This document shows positions 8,511 through 17,613 of a stretch of 64,000 nucleotides of DNA, piece after piece. Each line of letters begins with the position of its first letter. Position 1 is the first letter of the stretch. The DNA is from an uncultured Ruminococcus sp. GTDB taxonomy: Bacteria; Bacillota; Clostridia; Lachnospirales; Lachnospiraceae. The notes under the pieces were generated by a model. It had not been told where the DNA came from and ran no database searches. It worked only from the letters and a program-made list of their open reading frames with translations. The position numbers and the translations under genes were made by a program. Where the stretch lies: contig UQKK01000018.1 of NCBI GenBank assembly GCA_900541505.1, positions 1 through 64,000 of the forward strand. The letters are read 5' to 3'.

Positions 8511-9827
8511 TTAAAACATACCTTCTGTAAATTTATCCGGCGCTGCCTTCGCCTTAAGCTTCATACCCAGATAATACACAATTCCTGTAATCAGAAGTGA
8601 CTGCAGCGGCGGGATTCCCACACTCACCACGTATGTTGTCACATAGCCCACTGCCGCACCTACAACCATGGCAATCGTAGCTACAAAGTTCCATCCCAGC
8701 TTATCTTCCCATTTTTCCTTTCTGGCAAAGAAATCGACAAACATCACGCCCGCGATTGCCGGATACAAAAGCGCCGCCAGGTTCAAAAGGTCTGTAAAGT
8801 GGTCCAGCATACCCCAGAGGGAAAGAAGGATGGAGAGAATCGTAGCGCCAAGTGTTACCATGGCTCTGCCCTTTCCGGTTTTCACATTCAGGATGTTGGA
8901 GAAAGACAATCCCATCGTATAATTGTTGACAAGCTGACTCGTCCAGGAAGCAAGCCAAAGCACAAGGAATCCCCAGATTGGGAAGCCAAGCTGCTGCATG
9001 ACTGCCACAATATCCGCTGTCCCATTTCCTGCTGCCATGATACCGCCGATGAATACGAGCGGGATTCCGATGGCAATGATTCCCAGAGGAATCAGGATAT
9101 TGTCTTTCCACTTCGGTTTCGCGTATCTGGTGTAATCCGCTGAGATGACAAACTGTGATACATTCATGCCGAGCAATGTCGTGACACCCGCGGCAAAGGT
9201 CATCTCACCGCTTCCCTGATAACTCATGATGTGGGACCATCCCACATTTTTCAGTGCCAGGTAAATCCCTACAACACACAGCAAAAGTCCGCAGGGAACT
9301 GCCAGATAGTCCGTCCACTTCATGGAGGAATATCCTATAATAGCCGGAACAGCGAAAAGCACGCCCACGATAATGGTCACAATCGCCCACGGTACTTTCT
9401 CCACCTCATAGTTGATACCCAGGATAACACACAGCGCATTGCCTGTCACCGAAGTCTGGATTGCCCACCATCCCATACTGATAACACCGATGACCAGCGC
9501 GATGATGAATTTTGCCTGCTTATCCCCAAATCCCTGTCTGGCGATAACCGAGGAAGAAAGTCCTGTCTTCGCTCCCATGTAACCACTGATAGTATTTCCA
9601 CCCCATGTCAGAATCAGGAAGGTAAACAAGACAACCGGTATCATTCCCTTCAATCCAAAAGCTCCAATCAGTGTCGCCCCAATCATCAGGACAGACACAC
9701 TAAACTCCAGCCCGCCAAATACGACTGCCGGAGCCACCCACTTTTCTCTCTGCTCCAGCGGTATGGGTGTCATCGGCTCATCTGCCGCCACTGCTCCTTC
9801 ACTTTTCATTGGTTTCTCATCAAACAT
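8511..9827 (-). CDS. NCS1-family purine/cytosine-type permease
   Basis: A 438-residue, twelve-segment membrane transporter of the nucleobase-cation-symport-1 family (CodB, allantoin and hydantoin carriers). Recognisable stretches are FSVSVLMIGATLIGAFGLKG, TISGYMGAKTGLSSSVIARQ and SADYTRYAKPKWKDN, the last being the family signature near the sixth to seventh helix. The start was placed at the ATG at 9827 because GAGAGGAGG stands seven bases upstream. Expected cargo is a nucleobase or related heterocycle, imported with H+ or Na+. It lies between the nitrilase-family enzyme and the NicX-like pair, so the operon probably imports and degrades the same class of molecule. Confidence 0.93.
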   Translation of the reverse strand: MFDEKPMKSEGAVAADEPMTPIPLEQREKWVAPAVVFGGLEFSVSVLMIGATLIGAFGLKGMIPVVLFTFLILTWGGNTISGYMGAKTGLSSSVIARQGFGDKQAKFIIALVIGVISMGWWAIQTSVTGNALCVILGINYEVEKVPWAIVTIIVGVLFAVPAIIGYSSMKWTDYLAVPCGLLLCVVGIYLALKNVGWSHIMSYQGSGEMTFAAGVTTLLGMNVSQFVISADYTRYAKPKWKDNILIPLGIIAIGIPLVFIGGIMAAGNGTADIVAVMQQLGFPIWGFLVLWLASWTSQLVNNYTMGLSFSNILNVKTGKGRAMVTLGATILSILLSLWGMLDHFTDLLNLAALLYPAIAGVMFVDFFARKEKWEDKLGWNFVATIAMVVGAAVGYVTTYVVSVGIPPLQSLLITGIVYYLGMKLKAKAAPDKFTEGMF

Positions 9828-9876
9828 AAAAAGCCTCCTCTCTTCATGCACACCGCATACTGCTTACGTATGCACT

Positions 9877-10647
9877 TTACTCTCCTTTTATTTTCTCATA
9901 GATGTCCGGCTGCTTCATCCGCCTCCAAGGAATCCCTTCCCTTGCTTTTCCAAGCGCCTCCTCTATAAGTGTCGCTTCTCCATATGCCTCTTCTGTCGTC
10001 CCAAGGCGCAGCAGCACGCTCCCGTCCGGATTAGATACGGTAGAATTGCCGCAGTATTTTTCATCCCCGCAGGCGCGGTTGACTGCCACAGTATACACCT
10101 GATTCTCCGCAGCGCGTATACTTGCGCACCCGGAAAACAATGCCTCCCAGCCATATCCCCACGCACTGGGGTATATGATGACATCTGCTCCCTTATCGAG
10201 TGCCAGAGGAGTAGATATCTCCGCAAACCCCAAATCCGCGCAGATAAGCATACCTATCTTCCATCCTCTAAATTTCACCACAGTGAGCGCGGAACCTCTG
10301 TCAAAATAGTCGTTTTCCGAAGCCCAGAGGTGAATCTTCTTATATTCTCCCAGCAGCTTCCCCGTCTCATCCCACAGACAGACAACATCATAATACTTCC
10401 CGTTCTCCTGCGCCTGCACGCCCGCGAGGATTGGCTGTCTGTACTTTGCCGCCAGTTCTGCCACAAACGCTTTCTCATCCGTCCCTTTGCCCGCCTCGAA
10501 CTGGTATCCGCTGATGCACAGTTCCGGAAAACATAAAAGGTCTCTCCCATTTTGAGAATACTTTTTCACTTCCTGTTCAAAATGCACACAATTTTCCTCA
10601 ACCCGTCCTTCCAAAGCAGAAAATTGTACAATTCCCAGTTTTAACAT
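9877..10647 (-). CDS. Carbon-nitrogen hydrolase (nitrilase superfamily)
   Basis: A 256-residue amidohydrolase with the complete catalytic triad of the superfamily: Glu42 in CFPELCISGY, Lys104 in YKKIHLW and Cys136 in LICADLGF. The length fits the single-domain amidase or carbamoylase branches. The start at 10647 follows GGAGGAGAA. It is the first gene of the minus-strand operon and faces the LysR gene across a 239-base control region. Which amide is cut cannot be read from the sequence; beta-ureidopropionase or omega-amidase-like roles would both suit the neighbouring nucleobase-type permease. Confidence 0.92.
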   Translation of the reverse strand: MLKLGIVQFSALEGRVEENCVHFEQEVKKYSQNGRDLLCFPELCISGYQFEAGKGTDEKAFVAELAAKYRQPILAGVQAQENGKYYDVVCLWDETGKLLGEYKKIHLWASENDYFDRGSALTVVKFRGWKIGMLICADLGFAEISTPLALDKGADVIIYPSAWGYGWEALFSGCASIRAAENQVYTVAVNRACGDEKYCGNSTVSNPDGSVLLRLGTTEEAYGEATLIEEALGKAREGIPWRRMKQPDIYEKIKGE

Positions 10648-10748
10648 TTCTCCTCCATTCCGCATTTTTCACAAATAAGCCTATGTAAATTCATGCATAT
10701 TTTCCTTGATTATACCAAATTATTCTTCTAAAATGAAATCATATTATT

Positions 10749-10762
10749 TTATAGCCCTATAA
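10749..10762. promoter_or_regulatory. Candidate LysR operator between divergent genes
   Basis: TTATAG-CC-CTATAA is a perfect 14-base dyad containing the T-N11-A spacing typical of LysR sites. It lies between the nitrilase operon and the divergent LysR gene. The link to that regulator is inference. Confidence 0.45.
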
Positions 10763-10886
10763 GCTGTATTTATATGTTACTGTTCACTCGCAAGCTTGGT
10801 ACTAGCTGTCAAGCTACGCGCCAGTATGGTAAATTGCAAGATTTATATCCGCCGGTTTTCCGGCATTTCAAGAAAGGAATTTTCCC

Positions 10887-11774
10887 ATGTTAGACTTAAA
10901 GCTCGCCACCTTTTTGACCCTCTGTGAGACGGGAAATTACACACAGACCGCGCGCCTGCTGGGCATTACCCAGCCCGCCGTGTCACAGCACATCAAATAC
11001 TTGGAGAAATACTACAAAGCACGGCTCTTCTACTATGACAAGAAGCGGCAGCTTCATCTGACAGAAAAGGGAAATCTTTTGCGCTCCTTTGCGCAGACCA
11101 TCCGCTCCGATTCTCAGCTCATGCTCCAGCAGATGTCGGCTTCAGCGGAAGATACCGTGGAATTTAAGATTGGCACTGTGACAACTGCCGGAGAAGCTCT
11201 GGTGCCCCATATGATAGCGGAATATCTGAAAACATATCCTGATAAAAAAGTCAGTCTCTACCTGGGAGAGGCGGATTCTCTGCTCACCTGGCTTCAGGAA
11301 GGCAGAATCCAGTGCTGCCTGACCGATGCCTACTGTCCCTCGGATACATATGAGAGTCAGGAGCTCTTTGAGGTAGAGACTGTCTGTGTCTGTTCCCCGG
11401 AACATCCACTGGCAGGCAAAACCGTGGATTTCCGGGAATTAAATGCCTACCGCCTGATTTTCCGGGAAAACGATACCAACTCCCACCGCAATCTCATGCG
11501 TATCCTCCAGGCACACGACCAGGAGCCGGAAAGCTTTCGCTCCTATGTGGAGAGCGGTACCATCAACGCAGTGAAAAAGCTGGTCATGGAGGATATCGGC
11601 ATCTCCTTTATCTACCGCTTTGTGGTGCAGAAAAATCTGGATAACGGGACATTAAAACAGATTTATATCCACAACTTTTCATCCCGCAATATCTTCCGTT
11701 TCGCCTGGATGAAAGACAGCTTCTTTTCCCCCTCCAACCGGCAGTTTTTAGAGGTCGTAAAGAGTACCCTCTGA
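10887..11774 (+). CDS. LysR-family transcriptional regulator
   Basis: A 295-residue regulator with an N-terminal winged helix-turn-helix (about 1-60: TFLTLCETGNYTQTARLLG and QPAVSQHIKYLEKYYKARLF) and a periplasmic-binding-protein-like effector domain (about 90-290). It starts at the ATG at 10887 after AAGAAAGGAA. Its divergence from the nitrilase/permease/peptidase operon makes it the likely regulator of that operon, with a substrate or breakdown product as coinducer. It converges tail to tail with the ATP-grasp gene at 11785, leaving only ten bases between stops. Confidence 0.93.
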   Translation: MLDLKLATFLTLCETGNYTQTARLLGITQPAVSQHIKYLEKYYKARLFYYDKKRQLHLTEKGNLLRSFAQTIRSDSQLMLQQMSASAEDTVEFKIGTVTTAGEALVPHMIAEYLKTYPDKKVSLYLGEADSLLTWLQEGRIQCCLTDAYCPSDTYESQELFEVETVCVCSPEHPLAGKTVDFRELNAYRLIFRENDTNSHRNLMRILQAHDQEPESFRSYVESGTINAVKKLVMEDIGISFIYRFVVQKNLDNGTLKQIYIHNFSSRNIFRFAWMKDSFFSPSNRQFLEVVKSTL

Positions 11775-11784
11775 CGTTTTTATG

Positions 11785-13659
11785 TCAGGGGTTCTTTTTC
11801 TGTATCAGGCAGACCGCCCGCCCTTCCTTGGCATCCAGCATAAGGCGGGTGAGCGTGCCGGACATATCATAGACTTTCACAATATCGGACAGTTCTGTCT
11901 CATCCGGGAACAATTCGTTCAATATTTCCGGACAGGTTTTCAAAAGCTCCGGGCGGTAAATCTTTGTCTTGCTGTTTTCATTGATGGCGCCGTAATACAC
12001 ATCCGCCTCCACCAAATCCTGGAACATATGGCTTCCGTAGGACAGCTCCGGGCGATATCCCGCCTTGCTGTATGCCACCTCACAGATGGCGATAAACTGG
12101 CTGATATCCGCGTAGACCACCGGCACCCCCAGCTCCGGCGAGGATGTACCGATGCGCCCCGGTACGAGCAGCATAAGCTTCTTATCTTCCTCCTCATAGT
12201 ACTGATTAATCCGACTGATGAGTCTTCCCACATCCGGTTTCTTCGCATAAGGACACTCATAATACGTCTGCGGGTCCACCCACACAATGCGGTCCAGCCT
12301 TTCCTCCTTGGACCTGCGCATGGAAGTCCTGCGCACATCGAAAAGAAATTCCTCTGTCCGGTCCTCCGGTATCTGTATCTGCTCTGATGCGGAGGTCTGC
12401 AAAGGACGGCACTGCAGGAGATTTACCCGGAACACGCCCTTATACGGACTCGCCACAGCGAACTCCACATCCACCGGACGCTCATATTCCTTCTCCAGCA
12501 TTTTCAGCGTCTTTCTCATCATGCGGATAAACTCCGTCTTATCCACCAATCCCTGGCAGTCCGCAAAATAAATCTTGCGGTACTTTCCGCGCTGGGCAAG
12601 AAGATATTCTGCCTCCGTATCATGGCTTAACACCAGTTTTTTCTGCCAGTCCGGAAGCAGCTCTATGATTCTGTCAAGAGGCACTGTCCTGTGGCAGGCT
12701 TCTTCTAAATCCAGCACATCCACCTGCCTCTGGGAAAATTTGTGGCGTTCCGCTATGGTTGTGCGCATATTCGCCTGTGCCCGGTCAAGCCCCACCAGTC
12801 TGGGATAGTCCCCCGGCGTCCGCTCCACCGCTCTCGTCCCAAGTCCTGCCACAATACGCAGCATCCCGGCATCCGGATTTAAGTGCTCCATCCATTTATA
12901 AGGATTGTAAGAGCAGCCCATACCTGCTGCCACCGGCATGTAATAGTTTCCATAGCGCTGTCCTTCCACCTTCTGCACAAGGAGCGCCATCTGCTCATCC
13001 GCCCCTAAAAGCTTTCTCTTTCTTCTATATTCTAACGCGGAGGGATTCATGGTGCTGGCATATACCTTTCGCACCGCCTCCTCCAGCTCATATAGTCTCT
13101 CTTCTTCCGTGCCCTGGCTCATGCAGAAAATAGATTCATATTTCCCGGAAAAAGCATTTCCGTATCCATCCTCCAAAAAACTGCTGGAGCGCACGATGAT
13201 GGGAGTCTTGTCATAATGCCGGACAATCTGCAAGAGTCCTTCCCTGATTTTCTCTGAAAACGTTCCGTTTCGCAGACGCTCTTTCAGCACCTCAATTTCT
13301 TTAAAGCGTTCCTTTTCCTGCCTCTGCTTTTCCCTGAGTGCAAGGCACTCATTCTCCCTCACATACTCATAGAACACATCCGACCCGATAAAATAAGAAT
13401 CGTGCGGCTCCAGCCATTCCACATATTCCGGCAGAATACTCTCTATCAGTTTTCTCGCCGCCAGAAGCCCGCACGCCTTTCCTCCGATGAGTCCTCCGCC
13501 AATCCGCCGCTTGGCTATCTTCTGAAAATCCGTTTCCTCAAAATGCTTTAAAATCAGATTCTCCATGCGGCTCTCTGTTGTCATCATCTCATTACAAATC
13601 TGCTTTTTCTCTTCCTCGCCAAGCTTTTGTCCGCTCCACAATACATCCCATGCACTCAT
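11785..13659 (-). CDS. Stand-alone PEP/pyruvate-binding (PPDK_N) ATP-grasp protein
   Basis: A 624-residue protein whose middle (about 145-380) carries the nucleotide-binding domain of PEP synthase and pyruvate phosphate dikinase: IIVRSSSFLEDGYGNAFSGK matches the VRSSxxxED...SFAG signature, and GGLIGGKACGLLAARK near 55 matches the GGKxxxL start motif. The phosphohistidine swivel domain and the PEP/pyruvate barrel are absent, so it cannot be a complete dikinase. The last 200 residues are unassigned. It is nine bases downstream of a LysR gene and probably cotranscribed with it. A role as an ATP-dependent phosphotransferase to another partner is possible but unproven. Confidence 0.85.
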   Translation of the reverse strand: MSAWDVLWSGQKLGEEEKKQICNEMMTTESRMENLILKHFEETDFQKIAKRRIGGGLIGGKACGLLAARKLIESILPEYVEWLEPHDSYFIGSDVFYEYVRENECLALREKQRQEKERFKEIEVLKERLRNGTFSEKIREGLLQIVRHYDKTPIIVRSSSFLEDGYGNAFSGKYESIFCMSQGTEEERLYELEEAVRKVYASTMNPSALEYRRKRKLLGADEQMALLVQKVEGQRYGNYYMPVAAGMGCSYNPYKWMEHLNPDAGMLRIVAGLGTRAVERTPGDYPRLVGLDRAQANMRTTIAERHKFSQRQVDVLDLEEACHRTVPLDRIIELLPDWQKKLVLSHDTEAEYLLAQRGKYRKIYFADCQGLVDKTEFIRMMRKTLKMLEKEYERPVDVEFAVASPYKGVFRVNLLQCRPLQTSASEQIQIPEDRTEEFLFDVRRTSMRRSKEERLDRIVWVDPQTYYECPYAKKPDVGRLISRINQYYEEEDKKLMLLVPGRIGTSSPELGVPVVYADISQFIAICEVAYSKAGYRPELSYGSHMFQDLVEADVYYGAINENSKTKIYRPELLKTCPEILNELFPDETELSDIVKVYDMSGTLTRLMLDAKEGRAVCLIQKKNP

Positions 13660-13668
13660 GCTATGCCC

Positions 13669-14631
13669 TCACTCTCTTTCCTTTTCCTCTTCGTTTTCCG
13701 GTATCGCGCGTTTGATAAATTCTGACATACTTCTGGTCAGATATTTATTTTTCCTGTAATACAGATAAACCTCCCTGACTGTCTCCGGGTCATCGACCTT
13801 ATAAAAGACCACACTTTCATCTGACGGCAGGCTCTTTACCACTGTGTCGCTGACAAAAGACGCCCCCATGCCGTACTCTGTCAGATGATAGGTCGTCAGA
13901 AGCTGATTCAATTTCAGCGAATAATTAGGCTGGAATCCCGCTCTCCTGCAGATTGCCTCCACACGCTCTCTTGTATCATTGTGCGCGCGGAGCACCACAA
14001 ACGGGTCCCCCTCGAATTTCTTCAGAGGTACACCGGGAAATGCCGGGTCCAGATGCCGGTTGTTCCGAATATCTTCCGCGGTCATCCGGTATTTCTTCGC
14101 CTTTTTATTGCTCTCAAAAGATGCCGGGACCGCCAACACAAGGTGCTCCTCCATAAAAATCCGCTTCTCGTAAATCTTTTCATCTAATATGTAATTATCA
14201 ATCAGAATATCCAGCTCACCGACAAACAGCTTCTCTTCCAGGAGCGGAGTATGCCCCTCGAACAGGCTGATTTTGACATGGGGATAGTCATCCCGGAATT
14301 TTTTAATAATGGGCGGGATGATAAACGCCGAAAACAGATAGGTGCCTCCCACAGAAAGATGACCTGTCTTCAACTCTGAGAGATTGCCCACATAATAGGC
14401 AAATTCATCTTCTAAATCCATAATCTTCTCCGCTGTCTTAATATACTTCTTTCCGCACTCTGTCAGTTGGATGGGATTCATGCTGCGGTCAAACAGCGGC
14501 ATGCCGATTTTCGCCTCTATTTTCTTAATCATGGCGCTCAGCGCCGGCTGGGAAATGTATAAACTCTCCGCAGCTTTGGAAAAACTTCTCTCTTTATATA
14601 CCTCATAAACATAGTTCATTCCGCTGAACAT
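13669..14631 (-). CDS. LysR-family transcriptional regulator
   Basis: A 320-residue LysR protein: helix-turn-helix in the first 60 residues (FSKAAESLYISQPALSAMIKK, GMPLFDRS) and an effector domain from about 90 onward. The N-terminus MFSGMNYVYEVYKERSF is typical of the clostridial subgroup. The start follows AAGGAGG at an eleven-base distance. It is divergent from the aminotransferase-glutamate dehydrogenase operon and has two dyads in front of it, so autoregulation and control of amino-acid nitrogen metabolism are likely. The ATP-grasp gene follows after nine bases. Confidence 0.92.
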   Translation of the reverse strand: MFSGMNYVYEVYKERSFSKAAESLYISQPALSAMIKKIEAKIGMPLFDRSMNPIQLTECGKKYIKTAEKIMDLEDEFAYYVGNLSELKTGHLSVGGTYLFSAFIIPPIIKKFRDDYPHVKISLFEGHTPLLEEKLFVGELDILIDNYILDEKIYEKRIFMEEHLVLAVPASFESNKKAKKYRMTAEDIRNNRHLDPAFPGVPLKKFEGDPFVVLRAHNDTRERVEAICRRAGFQPNYSLKLNQLLTTYHLTEYGMGASFVSDTVVKSLPSDESVVFYKVDDPETVREVYLYYRKNKYLTRSMSEFIKRAIPENEEEKERE

Positions 14632-14648
14632 GGGGCTTTTCTCCTCCT

Positions 14649-14683
14649 TATAACCGTTTGGTTATATTTGCCATACAAATATA
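14649..14683. promoter_or_regulatory. Two adjoining dyads, candidate LysR binding region
   Basis: TATAACC-GTTT-GGTTATA (14649-14666) overlaps TATATTTG-CCATA-CAAATATA (14663-14683). Both are perfect inverted repeats with LysR-like spacing. They sit just upstream of the -35 box of the aminotransferase promoter and just before the LysR gene, a usual place for activation and autorepression. Confidence 0.6.
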
Positions 14684-14688
14684 AATAT

Positions 14689-14717
14689 TTGCTTCTATTT
14701 TAGAACCTTTTTATAAT
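14689..14717 (+). promoter_or_regulatory. Promoter of the aminotransferase-gdhA operon
   Basis: TTGCTT at 14689 and TATAAT at 14712 are separated by 17 bases. The weak -35 together with the adjacent upstream dyads suggests activator dependence. Confidence 0.65.
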
Positions 14718-14787
14718 AAAAGCAAGAAAAACAAATGGACCATTTGAAAGACTTTCAACAAAGCATTTCAGTAAAAAGGAGGGTATT

Positions 14788-16077
14788 ATGAAAAATTTCA
14801 CTGAAGCTTCTGCGGCGGAATTAAAGACCATGCTCAAAGAGCTCAAAGAACGGTATGATTCCTTCTGCGCGCAGAACTTAAAACTTAACATGGCACGCGG
14901 TAAGCCGGCGCCTTCCCAGCTTGACTTATGTGAGCCTCTTCTCGGCAAGATGGACTCCTACACACTGGAGGATGGGACAGACGCCCGCAACTACGGAATC
15001 CTCGATGGTATCCCTGAATGCCGCCGTCTGTTGGGAGAGACACTGGGGATTGCCCCGGACCAGATTATCATCGGAGGCAATGCCAGCCTGAACGTTATGT
15101 TCGATACTCTGTCTTTCCTCTGCATGTTCGGCACTGAGGGCAAAGAACCTTGGCTTTACCATAAATTTTCCGGCAATCCGGTAAAATTCCTCTGCCCGGT
15201 TCCCGGTTATGACCGCCACTTTACGATTTGCGAAGAATTGGGAATCGAGATGATTCCGGTTCCACTCCTCGAAGATGGTCCGGATATGGACGCAGTGAAG
15301 GAACTCGCTGCAAAAGACCCTTATATCAAAGGAATCTGGTGCGTACCGCTCCACTCCAATCCGCAGGGCGTTTGCTACAGCGATAAAGTCGTTGACGAAC
15401 TTGCCTCCATGGAGACAGCGGCAGAAGATTTCAGAATCTTCTGGGACAACGCTTACGGTATCCACCATATTTATGAAGAAGTACCGCTCAAGAATATCCT
15501 CGATGCGTGCAGCGCTGCCGGTCATCCGAACCGCGCTTACTACTTCTTCTCAACTTCGAAAATCAGCTTCCCGGGCGCAGGCGTCTCTTTAGTCGCTTCC
15601 TCCCCGGATAATATAAAGGAACTGAAAAAACACATGTCCGCTCAGACCATCGGTCATGACAAGTTAAACCAGTTAAGGCATGTACAGTTCTTCAAGACAC
15701 CGGAGAACTTAAAGAACCACATGAAGCTTCTCGCCAAACAGCTCCGTCCGAAATTTGACGCTGTGCTGGACAAGTTAGAGACAAACCTTGCCGGAACCGG
15801 TCTTGCTTCCTGGAGTACTCCGAAGGGAGGATATTTCGTTTCTCTCGACACGCTCCCCGGATGTGCAAAACGCACCGTACAGCTCGCGAAAGACGCAGGA
15901 GTCGTCATGACAGGAGCAGGCGCTACGTATCCTTACGGGAAAGACCCCAAGGACAGCAACATCCGTATCGCCCCGACTTACCCGACCTTGGGAGAGCTGG
16001 AGCAGGCAATGGATATCTTTACTGTATGTGTACAGATTGCAGGTATTGAAAAATTATTAAGTGATAAAGGAGAATAA
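14788..16077 (+). CDS. PLP-dependent aminotransferase (aspartate aminotransferase, PF12897 type)
   Basis: A 429-residue fold-type I aminotransferase. Features include NMARGKPAPSQLDL near 35, NYGILDG near 69, GGNASLNVMFD near 96, the pyridoxal-contacting WDNAYGIHH near 219, and the Schiff-base lysine Lys258 in FSTSKISFPGAG. The sequence style matches the compact aspartate-aminotransferase subgroup described from Corynebacterium rather than classical AspC. It starts at 14788 after AAAAGGAGGGTATT. Six bases separate it from glutamate dehydrogenase, so the pair can move amino groups to 2-oxoglutarate and release ammonia from the resulting glutamate. LysR control is likely. Confidence 0.92.
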   Translation: MKNFTEASAAELKTMLKELKERYDSFCAQNLKLNMARGKPAPSQLDLCEPLLGKMDSYTLEDGTDARNYGILDGIPECRRLLGETLGIAPDQIIIGGNASLNVMFDTLSFLCMFGTEGKEPWLYHKFSGNPVKFLCPVPGYDRHFTICEELGIEMIPVPLLEDGPDMDAVKELAAKDPYIKGIWCVPLHSNPQGVCYSDKVVDELASMETAAEDFRIFWDNAYGIHHIYEEVPLKNILDACSAAGHPNRAYYFFSTSKISFPGAGVSLVASSPDNIKELKKHMSAQTIGHDKLNQLRHVQFFKTPENLKNHMKLLAKQLRPKFDAVLDKLETNLAGTGLASWSTPKGGYFVSLDTLPGCAKRTVQLAKDAGVVMTGAGATYPYGKDPKDSNIRIAPTYPTLGELEQAMDIFTVCVQIAGIEKLLSDKGE

Positions 16078-16083
16078 AGAATC

Positions 16084-17346
16084 ATGGCAAATACATATAA
16101 TCCCTATGATAACGTGTTAAAAACTGTGAAAGACGCAGCAGATATCCTCGGATATTCCGACAGCGATATCGAGGCAATCAAATTCCCGGAGCGTGAATTA
16201 AAGGTCGCTATCCCGGTTTGCATGGACGATGGAACCACACACGTATTTGAAGGCTACCGTATCCAGCACTCCACATCCAGAGGTCCTGCAAAGGGCGGTA
16301 TCCGTTTCCATCCGGATGTAAACGAGAGTGAAGTAAAAGCTCTGGCAGCTTGGATGACCTTCAAATGTGCGGTTGTAAACATTCCATACGGCGGCGGAAA
16401 AGGCGGCGTTGTATGTGACCCCAACAAACTGTCCGAACGCGAGCTGCGTGCCATCACAAGACGTTTCACAGCAGCTATCGCTCCCCTTATCGGACCAGAC
16501 CAGGATATCCCGGCTCCGGATGTAGGAAGCAACGCAACAGTTATGGGCTGGATGATGGATACTTACAGCATGCTCAAAGGTCACTGCGTACATGGCGTTG
16601 TAACCGGAAAACCGATTGAATTAGGCGGTGCTCTTGGAAGAAACGAAGCAACAGGACGCGGTGTTATGTTCACAACAAAGAACATCCTCGGCAAAATGAA
16701 TGTTCCAGTAGAAGGCACAACCGTTGCTGTACAGGGTATGGGAAATGTTGGTAGCATCACAGCGAAACTGCTTAACGAAGAAGGAATGAAAGTCGTAGCT
16801 GTCAGCGACGTATCCGGCGGTATTTACAATCCGAACGGACTTGATATTCCTGCAATCATTGATTATCTGTCCAAAGACAGAAAGAACCTGCTCAAAGACT
16901 ACAATGAAGACGGCATGTCCAGAATCTCCAACGAAGAACTTCTGGAACTGGATGTCAAAGTACTGGTACCGGCAGCTCTGGAGAACCAGATTAACCTTAA
17001 CAACGCAGACAATATCAAAGCGGATATCATCGTTGAGGCCGCGAACGGACCAATCGCTGCAGAAGCAGACGAAATCCTGGAAAAGAAAGGTATCACTGTT
17101 GTTCCTGATATCCTTGCAAATGCCGGCGGTGTTGTTGTTTCCTACTTCGAGTGGGTACAGAACATCCAGTCTGTAAGCTGGACAGAAAAAGAAGTAAATG
17201 AAAAATTAAAGAACATCATGGACCCTGCATTCGAGGCTGTATGGGATATCGCACAGAAGAAAAATGCGACTCTGCGTACAGGCGCTTACCTCATCGCTGT
17301 GAAGCGTGTGGTTGAGGCGAAGAAAGCAAGAGCAATCTGGCCATAA
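16084..17346 (+). CDS. gdhA: Glutamate dehydrogenase (Glu/Leu/Phe/Val dehydrogenase family)
   Basis: A 420-residue dehydrogenase of the hexameric short type (GudB/RocG and archaeal GDH size). It shows GPAKGGIRFHP near 68, the glycine-rich substrate lysine motif PYGGGKGG with Lys106, the catalytic aspartate in DIPAPDVGSN (Asp146), and the Rossmann motif VQGMGNVGS near 218. It interconverts glutamate with 2-oxoglutarate and ammonia, probably NAD-linked as in fermentative relatives; cofactor choice is inferred. It is the second gene of the operon with the aminotransferase. A strong hairpin follows the gene. Confidence 0.96.
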   Translation: MANTYNPYDNVLKTVKDAADILGYSDSDIEAIKFPERELKVAIPVCMDDGTTHVFEGYRIQHSTSRGPAKGGIRFHPDVNESEVKALAAWMTFKCAVVNIPYGGGKGGVVCDPNKLSERELRAITRRFTAAIAPLIGPDQDIPAPDVGSNATVMGWMMDTYSMLKGHCVHGVVTGKPIELGGALGRNEATGRGVMFTTKNILGKMNVPVEGTTVAVQGMGNVGSITAKLLNEEGMKVVAVSDVSGGIYNPNGLDIPAIIDYLSKDRKNLLKDYNEDGMSRISNEELLELDVKVLVPAALENQINLNNADNIKADIIVEAANGPIAAEADEILEKKGITVVPDILANAGGVVVSYFEWVQNIQSVSWTEKEVNEKLKNIMDPAFEAVWDIAQKKNATLRTGAYLIAVKRVVEAKKARAIWP

Positions 17347-17504
17347 GTTCACATTTTGTTCATTTATCTTTTAAAAAACATTCATTTTCTTATCACGGTT
17401 TCTTCATCTCTGTTGACTATACTGTGTATATCAGATGAAGAACAAGTGAATAAGACGTTACCAAGTATGAATCATACTATTTTGAATAAACTTTTTCATA
17501 ATAC

Positions 17505-17560
17505 ATGCCAGGGGCTGATTACCAGCCACCTGGCATCCTCCCTTTTAAGGGGAATTTTTA
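17505..17560 (+). terminator. Terminator of the aminotransferase-gdhA operon
   Basis: ATGCCAGGGGCTG (17505-17517) pairs with CAGCCACCTGGCAT (17523-17536). A second short CCCTTTTAAGGG hairpin and a run of T follow. Confidence 0.8.
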
Positions 17561-17613
17561 AGTGCCGGCTTATGTTGGCGCTCTTTTTATTTGTATACAC
17601 CACTTTTTCTATC

